Source: an uncultured Eubacterium sp. (GTDB lineage: Bacteria > Bacillota > Clostridia > Lachnospirales > Lachnospiraceae). From it: a DNA stretch of 64,000 nucleotides. Positions 9,694-18,500 of this stretch are shown here, piece after piece (the stretch's first letter is position 1; every line of letters starts with the position of its first letter). The stretch is taken from positions 1-64,000 of the forward strand of contig CAJTXO010000011.1 of assembly GCA_910583555.1 (NCBI GenBank), written 5' to 3'. The position numbers and the translations under genes were made by a program. The notes beneath the pieces are model-generated. The model was given only the letters and a program-made list of their open reading frames with translations. It did not search any database and was not told the DNA's origin.

Positions 9694-11172
9694 CTATTTC
9701 AGAACAAGGGTTACGACACTGCAAGGTGGAAGTTTTGCCGTCAGCGCGCCGTCTGCCAGGCTTGCTTCTGTAAATGCCTGCGGCTTTACTACATCGTCCT
9801 TTTCGAACGTGTTAAAATCGCCCATGCTTCCGGTCAGCATCGTGCCGGTAACAGCGCCGTAGCTGCCTACGACGTCCATCTGGCACTCAATTTCTTCGGA
9901 AAGAGATACATTGGCGAGCGTTACAGTCAGCTCTCCTGCCTCATTGACCGAGGCCGACGATGAGACGAGCGGCACCGTATAGCCTTCGCATTCTTCCTTC
10001 GGTACATCGAGATAACAGTCAACGAGCGTCGCCCCCTGATGGCGCTTGTACATTTCAAACACATAATAGGTCGGCGTTTTTACGATCTTCGCGCCCTCTG
10101 TCAGAACGACTGCCTGAAGCACATTGACTACCTGCGCGATATTTGCCATGTCGATGCGGTCGCAGCGGCGGTTGAAAATGTTTAAGTTCAGCGCGGCAAC
10201 CATCGCGTCGCGCATCGTATTCTGCTGGTACAAAAATCCCGGGTTCGTTCCCTCTTCTACCTGATACCACGTACCCCATTCATCAACGACGAGTTTCACC
10301 TTATGTTCCGGATCATATTTGCTCATGATCTCCAGATGGCGGTCGATCATTTCCTCGATGCGAAGCGTCAGTTCAATCGTTTCGTAATACCTTTTCTCAT
10401 CAAAACCGGTCGCCGTATCTTTTTTCTCCCAGCCGCATGGGACCGTATAATAGTGCATACTGATGGCGTCCGCAAAGTTACTGCCGATGATGCTCATCAG
10501 TTTGTCCGTCCACTCATAGTCGTCCGCGTTTGGGCCGCAGGCGATCTTGTACAATTTATTGTCGCCGTAGTTTTTGCAAAATGTCTGGAATCTGCGATAT
10601 GTATTCGCATAATATTCAGGCGTCATATTTCCGCCGCAGCCCCAGTTCTCGTTGCCGACACCGAAATATTTCAGCTTCCACGGCTCTTTTCTGCCGTTTT
10701 GTGCACGCTTGTTCGCCATCGGGGATTCGCCGTCAAACGTCATGTACTCGATCCACTCGGACATTTCCTGTACGGTTCCGCTTCCGACATTCCCGTTAAT
10801 ATACGGCTCACAGCCGATCTGGCTGCACAGTTCAAAAAACTCGTGCGTGCCAAAACTATTATCCTCCACAACACCGCCCCAGTTCGTATTTACCATACAT
10901 TTCCGGCTCTCTTTCGGCCCGATGCCGTCCATCCAGTGATACTCGTCGGCAAAACATCCGCCCGGCCAGCGCAGTACCGGAATGTCCAGATTTTTCAAAG
11001 CCTCTACCACGTCGTTACGCATCCCCTTTGTATTTGGTATGTCCGAATCTTCGCCGACGAAGATCCCCTCATAAATGCAGCGGCCCAAATGCTCGGAAAA
11101 ATGTCCGTAAATTTCTTTGTTTATGTTCCCCTGCTTTCTTTTTGTGTTGATCAGTCCTTCAACCTTCCTCAT
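9694..11172 (-). CDS. Intracellular alpha-L-arabinofuranosidase, GH51
   Basis: Hydrolyses terminal alpha-L-arabinofuranosides from arabino-oligosaccharides in the cytoplasm; no signal peptide is present. The N-terminus INKEIYGHFSEHLGRCIYEGI is the standard GH51 opening. The acid/base Glu lies in FGVGNENWGCGG (near residue 175) and the nucleophile in VVDEWGTWY (near 297). A beta-sandwich ends the protein. At 492 residues it has the normal family length. I chose the ATG at 11172 because GGAGG lies 8 bp upstream. An in-frame TTG at 11187 overlaps that SD and is unlikely. It complements the secreted arabinoxylan enzymes downstream. In the pdxK-GH51-DUF6171 string the gaps are 25 and 10 bp. Confidence 0.92.
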   Translation of the reverse strand: MRKVEGLINTKRKQGNINKEIYGHFSEHLGRCIYEGIFVGEDSDIPNTKGMRNDVVEALKNLDIPVLRWPGGCFADEYHWMDGIGPKESRKCMVNTNWGGVVEDNSFGTHEFFELCSQIGCEPYINGNVGSGTVQEMSEWIEYMTFDGESPMANKRAQNGRKEPWKLKYFGVGNENWGCGGNMTPEYYANTYRRFQTFCKNYGDNKLYKIACGPNADDYEWTDKLMSIIGSNFADAISMHYYTVPCGWEKKDTATGFDEKRYYETIELTLRIEEMIDRHLEIMSKYDPEHKVKLVVDEWGTWYQVEEGTNPGFLYQQNTMRDAMVAALNLNIFNRRCDRIDMANIAQVVNVLQAVVLTEGAKIVKTPTYYVFEMYKRHQGATLVDCYLDVPKEECEGYTVPLVSSSASVNEAGELTVTLANVSLSEEIECQMDVVGSYGAVTGTMLTGSMGDFNTFEKDDVVKPQAFTEASLADGALTAKLPPCSVVTLVLK

Positions 11173-11197
11173 TTCTGCTACCTCCAAAAGTTATATT

Positions 11198-12028
11198 TTA
11201 TTTTAATTTATAGAGAACTTCCTCAAAACAGACGCCGTCCGTCTCTGGAATGTCCATTTCTTCCGTTACCAGGATACAATCCTTCACAAAGGCCGCCGCC
11301 TTTTTGACCGACTGTTCAAAATCCACGCCGTTGACACAGTCTGCCGCGATGATGGCAGAAAAAATATCGCCCGTGCCCGAGCGCACTTTGCCGACCCGTT
11401 TCTGGCGCAGGATCTTTAGTTCTCCCGGCCGTTCACTGACCGCGTTCGAGACATAATGACCCGTTTCCAGCCCGGAGATCACGATCTTTCCCGCCCCCAG
11501 TCCCCGCAGCCGCTCGACGATCCGCCGCAGTTCCCCGCCGGTCCAGCCGGAGCCTTTATACGGCAGGCCGGCCAGCATACACGCTTCCGTGACATTCGGC
11601 GTTAAAATATCCGCAAACTGAACGAGGTGCTTCATGCGCTCGCACATGTCTGCCGTGTACGTCGGATACGCCCTTCCGTTCTCCCCCATGACCGGATCGA
11701 TCACCACTTTTGTCCGCTCGTCGCGAAACGCCCGGATAAAATCCGTAACGATCTCAATCTGCGCCGCGGAACCAAGAAAACCGCTGGTGATCCCCTCAAA
11801 CCGCAGTCCCAGTTTTTTCCACTCCTCAATATACGCCGGCATCCGGTCCGTGTAATCATCGCAAAAAAACGACGGAAAACCGGTATGGTTTGAAAAAACA
11901 GAGGTCGGAACCACGCACCCCTGTACTTTCATGTGGGAAATGACCGGCAGGGATACCGCGACGGAACACCTGCCAAATCCTGATATATCGTTGATGATCG
12001 CAATTTTTTTCTGATTATTATGAGACAT
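11198..12028 (-). CDS. pdxK: Pyridoxal/pyridoxamine kinase
   Basis: Phosphorylates pyridoxal, pyridoxamine or pyridoxine to the 5'-phosphate (PLP salvage). It is a ribokinase-like fold kinase: IAIINDISGFGRCS at the N-terminus, FSNHTGFPSFF for substrate contact, VVIDPVMGENG and TPNVTEA in the centre, and VRSGTGDIFSAIIAADC as the anion hole with the catalytic Asp. I place the start at the ATG at 12028, which gives the family length of 276. A GTG at 12082 would extend the protein by 18 residues and overlap trkH, but shows no SD. It is in the same orientation as trkA-trkH and GH51. PdxK and the closely related ThiD-like kinases cannot be fully separated by eye. Confidence 0.85.
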   Translation of the reverse strand: MSHNNQKKIAIINDISGFGRCSVAVSLPVISHMKVQGCVVPTSVFSNHTGFPSFFCDDYTDRMPAYIEEWKKLGLRFEGITSGFLGSAAQIEIVTDFIRAFRDERTKVVIDPVMGENGRAYPTYTADMCERMKHLVQFADILTPNVTEACMLAGLPYKGSGWTGGELRRIVERLRGLGAGKIVISGLETGHYVSNAVSERPGELKILRQKRVGKVRSGTGDIFSAIIAADCVNGVDFEQSVKKAAAFVKDCILVTEEMDIPETDGVCFEEVLYKLK

Positions 12029-12069
12029 TTCAAATACACTTTCTAACATGTCCAGATGGTGACACGTAT

Positions 12070-13509
12070 TTATTTTTTCCACGTGCTAGGTGAAAACAAG
12101 AGCAGGATCGGAAACAATTCCAGTCTTCCCGCTATCATGTCAAAAATTAAAACAAGTTTTGATACCGGCGCAAACAGCGAGAAATTCGCCATTGGCCCGA
12201 CATCCTTCAAACCGGGGCCGATGTTATTGATCGTGGCGGCCACGGCAGAAAAATTCGTCACAAAATCAAACCCGTCCAAACTGATCAATAGCACGGACAC
12301 GGCAAAAACGATGAGATACGCCACTAAAAACACATTGACGGAACGCACGACCTCATGCTCCACTTTTCGTCCGCCAACGGAGATCTTATACACATTCCGA
12401 GGATGGATCATAACTTTTAATTCTTTAAAGAAGGTCTTTGCCCATATGATCATACGGGAAACCTTCATACCGCCGCCGGTACTGCCCGCGCAGGCGCCGA
12501 TAAACATAAGTAAGAGCAGGATCGTTTTGGAAAATTCCGGCCACTGGTCAAAATCCACCGTCGAAAACCCTGTCGTCGTAATGATGGATCCCACCTGAAA
12601 GGCCGCGTGACGCAGCGCCTCACCTATACTGCCGAACATGCCCCGGATATTGATGGTGATAAACGCCACCGCCACCAGGATCACGCCCAGGTACGCGCGG
12701 ACTTCTGACATCTGAAATGCCTCCTTCCAGCGTTTTCCTAATATGAGCAAGTAATAAAATGTAAAATTAACTCCAAAAGCTATCATAAATACCGTCACGA
12801 CGATCTGTATGTACGGGGAAAAACCGGCCAGACTGTCATTATAGATGCCGAATCCACCCGTACCCGCCGTACCAAACGTAGTGGTGAGGGCATCGTAAAC
12901 ACTCATCCGTCCCGCCAGCAGAAAGAGAAATTCTACGACCGAAAGAACAAGGTACATGCCGTAGAGGATCTTGGCCGTCGATTTGATGCGGGGCACCAGT
13001 TTACCTACGGTAGGGCCCGGACTTTCCGCTTTCATCAGATACATATTCCTGCCGTCGGCAAGCGGTACGACTGCCATCATAAAGACGAGAACCCCCATAC
13101 CGCCGATCCAGTGGGTAAATGTTCTCCAAAAATTGATACACTTTGAGAGACTCTCCACATCCCCGAGGATCGTCGCCCCTGTCGTCGTAAATCCCGACGC
13201 GGTTTCAAACAGCGCATCGACATAGGAAGGTATGGCGCCTGACATCACAAACGGCAGCGCGCCGAATATACTGAGCAAAAACCAGCTTAGAGCCACGATA
13301 ATAAATCCCTCTCTGGCATACATCGATTTATTCTGCAGCTTAAATCTAGTTATAATAAAACCCGTCACAAGACAGATCAACGCGGACACAGCGAAAAATA
13401 CCGCATCCTCTTCCCGGTAAATGGCTCCCACCAGACACGGCAGCATGAGAAAGATCCCCTCAAAATCCAGCAGCCAGCCGAGCATGTAAATGACAACCCT
13501 GTAATTCAT
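12070..13509 (-). CDS. trkH: Trk-type potassium transporter membrane subunit TrkH
   Basis: Membrane channel subunit for K+ uptake. It has about ten or more hydrophobic helices and the four P-loop/filter segments of the Trk/Ktr/HKT superfamily: TTGATILG, GTAGTGGFG, ITTTGFST and GACAGSTGGGMK. Each contains the conserved filter glycine. At 479 residues it has the usual length. It lies 13 bp downstream of trkA, the regulatory subunit, and the two should work together as a K+ uptake complex gated by nucleotides. Confidence 0.95.
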   Translation of the reverse strand: MNYRVVIYMLGWLLDFEGIFLMLPCLVGAIYREEDAVFFAVSALICLVTGFIITRFKLQNKSMYAREGFIIVALSWFLLSIFGALPFVMSGAIPSYVDALFETASGFTTTGATILGDVESLSKCINFWRTFTHWIGGMGVLVFMMAVVPLADGRNMYLMKAESPGPTVGKLVPRIKSTAKILYGMYLVLSVVEFLFLLAGRMSVYDALTTTFGTAGTGGFGIYNDSLAGFSPYIQIVVTVFMIAFGVNFTFYYLLILGKRWKEAFQMSEVRAYLGVILVAVAFITINIRGMFGSIGEALRHAAFQVGSIITTTGFSTVDFDQWPEFSKTILLLLMFIGACAGSTGGGMKVSRMIIWAKTFFKELKVMIHPRNVYKISVGGRKVEHEVVRSVNVFLVAYLIVFAVSVLLISLDGFDFVTNFSAVAATINNIGPGLKDVGPMANFSLFAPVSKLVLIFDMIAGRLELFPILLLFSPSTWKK

Positions 13510-13522
13510 TTCTTACTTCCCC

Positions 13523-14890
13523 CTACTGCTTCCTGACATGGATCACATCGCGGATATCTTTCAGTCCGAGTGTCGTCGTCACGATGACGACCGAATCCCC
13601 GACCCGCATCGTGTCCTTACCACGGGGAATGATGATGTTCCTTCCGCGGATGATACAGGCAACGATCGTATTTTCTTTGATCTGCAGTTCCTCCAGCGGA
13701 ATACCGGACAATTCCGAGTCCTGTTTCACGATAAATTCCAGCGCCTCCGCTTTATCATCCAGTATACGGTACATCGTTTCGACATTACAGCCGATCGAGT
13801 TCTTTTTCCCTCGCACAAACTGCAGGATGTGCTGTGCCGTAATTTTTTTCGGATATACGGTCGTATCCAGATCAAGTTCACGGATGATCTGGTCAAAATC
13901 CATGCGGTTGATCTTCGTCGCCACCTTGCCTTTTCCCTGGCTGCGGGCAAATAAAGACAGCATAACGTTTTCCTCATCAATATTCGTCAGCGCCACGAAC
14001 GCCTCCGCCTGGGACACTCCTTCTTCTATGAGGACACTCTGTTCCGCACCGTCCGCGTGAATGATCTGCGCCTTTGGCAAAAGTTCGGATAACACGTCAC
14101 ACCGCCGCTCATCCCGCTCCACCAGCTTTACGTCAATGCCCATCGGCAAAAGCAGCTTTGCCAGATAATACGACGTATCCCCGCCGCCGACGATCATCGT
14201 ATCTTTGACCTGGTGCGTCTCAATGCCAATCTTTTTAAAGAAGTCGCTCGCTTTTTTGGCGTCGGCCAGAATCGATACCACGTCTTTTTCATGAAGACGA
14301 AAATCCCCTTTGGGAATGAAAATATTTCCTCCCCGCTCCACGGCGCAGACGAGGACGTCGGCCTTTAGTTTGGGGGCAATGCTCATCACCAGCATATCAC
14401 TTAAATTTGACTCCGGCGGAACGCGGAATTTAAGCATCTCCACGCGACCTTTGCCAAATGAATCGATCTTGATGGCAGATGGAAACCGCAGTACTTTTGC
14501 GATCTCCTGCGCTACCGCAAATTCCGGATTTATCGTCATCGCCAGTCCGAGCGTTTCTTTTACAAAATCAATTTCCGCGCTGTACTCCGGGTTTCTCACC
14601 CTGGCGATCGTCTGGCAGTTACCGGCACGTTTCGCGATCAGACAGCACAAAAGGTTTAACTCGTCCGAAGCGGTTACGGCGATCAGAAGGTCTGCTTTTT
14701 CAATGCCTGCTTCCATCTGGGTTTTGTAGCTCGCTCCGTTTCCCGCTACGCCCATTACGTCGAATTGGTTCGATAATTCCTCTACGACTGCATAGCTGCG
14801 GTCGATCACGGTAACTTCATTGTCGTCTTTGTTCAATTCCTCCGCCAGCGTCCTGCCGACTTTCCCGCACCCAACAATAATGATCTTCAT
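13523..14890 (-). CDS. trkA: Trk potassium system regulatory NAD-binding protein TrkA
   Basis: Peripheral regulator of TrkH. It contains two RCK_N Rossmann domains, with IVGCGKVGRTLAEEL at residue 4 and MIVGGGDTSYYLAKLL near 231. Each is followed by an RCK_C domain; the second ends with IPRGKDTMRVGDSVVIVTT. This two-fold TrkA organisation gives 455 residues. The ATG has GAGGAG directly upstream. It leads the trkA-trkH pair. The 65 bp upstream run into a decayed intron and I see no convincing promoter there. Confidence 0.95.
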   Translation of the reverse strand: MKIIIVGCGKVGRTLAEELNKDDNEVTVIDRSYAVVEELSNQFDVMGVAGNGASYKTQMEAGIEKADLLIAVTASDELNLLCCLIAKRAGNCQTIARVRNPEYSAEIDFVKETLGLAMTINPEFAVAQEIAKVLRFPSAIKIDSFGKGRVEMLKFRVPPESNLSDMLVMSIAPKLKADVLVCAVERGGNIFIPKGDFRLHEKDVVSILADAKKASDFFKKIGIETHQVKDTMIVGGGDTSYYLAKLLLPMGIDVKLVERDERRCDVLSELLPKAQIIHADGAEQSVLIEEGVSQAEAFVALTNIDEENVMLSLFARSQGKGKVATKINRMDFDQIIRELDLDTTVYPKKITAQHILQFVRGKKNSIGCNVETMYRILDDKAEALEFIVKQDSELSGIPLEELQIKENTIVACIIRGRNIIIPRGKDTMRVGDSVVIVTTTLGLKDIRDVIHVRKQ

Positions 14891-15067
14891 GTTCTCCTCA
14901 CATTCTGCCCCGCAATGAAATATTACGTGTTAGCTTTGTAACTTTCGGGTAATTCTTTTATGGTAAGTTGTTTGTTTGAAATAAAAAAATGGTATGTGTA
15001 TAACGTAACATAATGTGGGGGAAATGTCAATGTGGAAGGGGGGCAGTAATCCGCATCCCCTTGTGCT

Positions 15068-15456
15068 CTTGCTGATCCCATTCAGGCCCTCCGCTCCCGA
15101 GTATGCAATCTTATATGCCGCCCAGCGGGGTACATCCAGCTTCATTAGATTCTTTGCTCTGTTCTTTGGCGTTTTCCAATACTTCCATATGCACATACGC
15201 GGGCGATATTTCCCTCCATGTACCTGCCACATTTACTCGTACTTCCAGCAACTTTTGGACTTCAGTGTCTCTTGTCACCTTATCCGCATTTCCGAGCCTT
15301 ATATGCGGTTTCTTTCCGTCAGGTCAAAGGTTTGCTTACAGCTTCTTTCAGATTCCGTCACACGGCGGACACCCTTGCCGTTCGGCTATGTGCTTCGTTG
15401 TTGCCTACGCGCACTCGGGACTTTCACCCGTTAGAACTCGCCCATGCTGGGCAAAC
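15068..15456 (-). mobile_element. Remnant of a group IIC intron with most of its RT gene deleted
   Basis: Read on the minus strand from 15456, the element begins GTTTGCCCAGCATGGGC, then GGGTGAAAGTCCCGAG, GGCAAGGGTGTCCG, GGAATCTGAA-GAAGC and CATATAAGGCTCGG. These are in the order and spacing of domain I of group IIC introns such as that of Oceanobacillus iheyensis. Near 15205 the RNA part joins directly to codons for RMCIWKYWKTP and NRAKNLMKL (15098-15205), the maturase/C-terminal end of an intron reverse transcriptase. The RT catalytic part, the rest of the RNA and domains V/VI are missing. No ORF capable of function remains, so it is a dead copy. The 3' edge is uncertain (somewhere in 15000-15100). 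The rest of 14891-15564 holds no gene. Confidence 0.8.
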
Positions 15457-15492
15457 AAAAGAGCAGGGTACATATTTCTATATACCCTGCTC
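15456..15492 (-). terminator. Intrinsic terminator of the giant surface-protein gene
   Basis: A 10-bp perfect stem (15461-15470 with 15483-15492, GAGCAGGGTA) and a 12-nt loop, followed on the minus strand by TTTTGTTTG. The intron remnant begins exactly at the end of the T-run. Confidence 0.85.
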
Positions 15493-15564
15493 TGTAAGGA
15501 GTGTCACTACCTATGCCTTCACTAAATGACATTCCTGGGATGCCAACTCCACTTTTCTATTTAC

Positions 15565-18500
15565 CTATTTCTTTACCTTGATCTTAATTCTCCGCTTGCA
15601 GCCGTTTTTCGCAAAGACATATATAGCGCATTCACCTGTTCCCTTTGCCTTTACCTTTCCGCCTGCCGTTACCGTCGCCACTTTTTTATTGCTGCTCAGA
15701 TAGCGAAATTCTTTACAATGTGCCAGTGTGAGCTGCTTTTTCCGCTTATCATACAGAACTGCTTTGGGACGGAGTGTTGCGGTGCTGCCCCGCTTCATCA
15801 CATACGAAACTTTCTTTACCTGAATCTTTTTGACATTCGTATATTTTACGCTGTCTTTCCCTGCGGTATGTATGATTAAGGTTTTGGCAAGAGATACTCT
15901 TTTACCATTCTCCCACTTCCATGCCACAACATACATTTTGAAATTATTTGTGGTATCCAGCTTTTTACCATTAATTTTTTTAATGGTAATATTTGTTATT
16001 CTGCCATTCTTGACCCGATTCAGCGACTTGGCACTAAAATCCTTTCCACAATACTGAGCATAGACGCTGTAACCGTTGGCGCCTGTTACCCTGCCCCATG
16101 AGACTTTCAGTTTCGTTCCCGTCTGAATGGCTTTCAAGTTGGAATGCAGTTCCAGTTTGCTCTTTTCCTTATCGAATGCCTTTTGTGTTTCTGTCGGTGT
16201 CACAATTGGCTTCCCACTGGCATCGGGTGCCGGCGTCAAGATTGGATCTGCACTGGCGTCTGGTACTGGCGTCTCGGCTGGATCCGCACTGGCGGCCGGT
16301 GTCGGTGTCGCAGCATTGTATTTCTTTACATTCACCGGCTCGCACGGCTGGCTCGCAAAGTTTGTATCCGTAGCGGGTTCTCGCACGATATAATCTGCAG
16401 CAGCCAATCCGGTAATCTCACCATTGGCATCCGCAGTCTTTTCCGTCCATGTTTTACCATCATCCGTGGATATTTCATAGAGCGTGTCTGCCTTCAAACC
16501 GGTCAGCTTTCCATCCTCCCTGCCTTCTCCGCTTACATCTTCAGCCTTCGGTGCGGGCGCTTCAGGTCTTGGCGGTATCGTCAGGTTCTGTGCCTCGCTG
16601 TCTTCCTCCGATAAACCATTCCCGAGACAGATGATGCAGCAGTCTCTGCCCATCCATTCCTCTTTGATGGGTACATTGCCCTCCTGATTTACCGTTATGA
16701 TCTCGCTCACGGTCTCCCCGTCTTTTTCGTATTCCAATTTATATTTCGTATCTGCCGCAAGCCCTGTCAGCGATGTTTCTCGATAATCAATCTCTGAAGC
16801 TGGCTTCTCACACTGCCATTTTGCCCAGTATTCCTTCGCCCCGGTTTCGGCAGCGGAAATATTCGTTACGGCTTCTCCGTCAAAGGCCTCGTTGTCATAC
16901 CAGCCGACAAAAAGATAACGGTCTCTCGTCCAGTCAGCCGGCAGCACCGCCCCTGTTCCTTCCGTATAATCCGTAAGTTCGGTTCCGGCACTTCCGCCGT
17001 TTCCGTGCAGAGTAACCTCATAGCATCCATTTACTTTCACCGGCTCACACGGCTGGCTTGCAAACTTTGTATCCGTAGCGGATTCCCGCACGATATAATC
17101 TGCGGCTGCCAGTCCGGTAATCTCACCTTTTTCGTTAGCGATCTTTTCCGTCCATATCCCGCCGCCATCCGTGGATATTTCATAGGCTGTGTCTGCCTTC
17201 AGACCAGTCAGCATCCCGTCCTCTCTGTCTATTCCGCTTACCTCTTTCCCCACGGGTGCAGGTGCAGCAGGTCTTGGCGGTATCGTCAGGCGCTGGGCCT
17301 CGCTGTCAATACTCGACATACCATAACCGGAACGAATGATCTGACATTCCTGGCCCATCCAGACATCCTCGATATATCCATAACCGGCATCATCCGTCAT
17401 AAAAGTACTGGTCATCGTGTTCCCGTCTTCTGTGTATACGATCTTATATTCCGCATTCGGTACAAGCCCGCCCGGCACTCGTTCTTTCAATGATGTTTCC
17501 CGGTAATCAATGTCCGCATCCGGCATATCAAACCGCACGGGTAAACCGGAACCAACTGTCACTCTCGCCGGATGGCCCGTAAAATTGCCTGTACCGTCCG
17601 GATGATCTGCTGCTTTTACACGCACACAGTATTTTCCGAAAGAATCCAAAGCATCATCTGGCAGGCAGCCGGTACCGTAAAGTCCGGTAATCTTTCCGTC
17701 TGTCACAACGGCATCACGCCATTGAATGATGAAACTGTCTTCGGCAATCTCGTATTCCTGATCCGCCGCAAACCCCGTAATCGTTCCGTCACGCCACATC
17801 GGATGGCTCTCGTCTTCTGTACCAAGTATCGGTGCTCCCGGACGTGAAGGAATGGTAAGGCTTTGTTCCGGACTGTTGCTTCTTGATTCCATACTGCTGA
17901 TCTGCACGATGGTAAGCGTCTTGCCAATCCAGTCTTCCTCTAACATGATCTTCCCGTCCGCATCCGTTGTCATCATCTTTCTGCTATCATCTTCACCATC
18001 CACGCTGATCCAGTATGACGTATCTCCCTCCAGACCGGTCAGCGTTTCCTCCACATAACCGATCTTTGCCCGGGGTACATCGAGAGGAGTCTTGACTTTG
18101 ATGGTCAGTTTCTTTGTGGATTGATTCCCCGCATGATCCACAGCCGTTATGGTAATATCGGTCTCTCCTTCCAGGATCTTCGCGCTCGGAATGGTGAAAT
18201 CAACCTTTGTCTTACGCTCGTTTTTATATTCATCCTGCGTCCCCACCAGCGTCGGCTCACCCTCTCCGATCTGGTAGCTGAGAGACGCGATACCTCCTGT
18301 AACCAGACCGTTCAGAATGTCGTTCTCCTCGTCCGTTACGTTCACCATAAGTTCCGGCGCCGTCTCATAATATTCCTCTGAAACCGTCATTCCGAGTACA
18401 TCTGCCGCGGCTGCCGATACTGCCGCTCCCGTTGCCGCTATATCACGGTCCGCATGTACCGTAATCATAGGCGCTTTGTTCTCCACGATCACACCTTTTA

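Noticed and set aside
8070..11307. Plus-strand ORFs of 334 and 365 codons opposite the SGNH and GH51 genes
   Set aside because: The minus-strand genes carry full catalytic motifs; the plus frames show no domain and no translation start signals.
12029..12082. Extended N-terminus of the pyridoxal kinase from GTG at 12082
   Set aside because: It lacks an SD, overlaps trkH, and adds residues not seen in the family.
15015..15529. Several overlapping plus-strand ORFs of 100-140 codons
   Set aside because: They are antisense to the group IIC intron remnant and its terminator. Such frames are often annotated as conserved hypotheticals because the RNA sequence is conserved; there is no SD or promoter.
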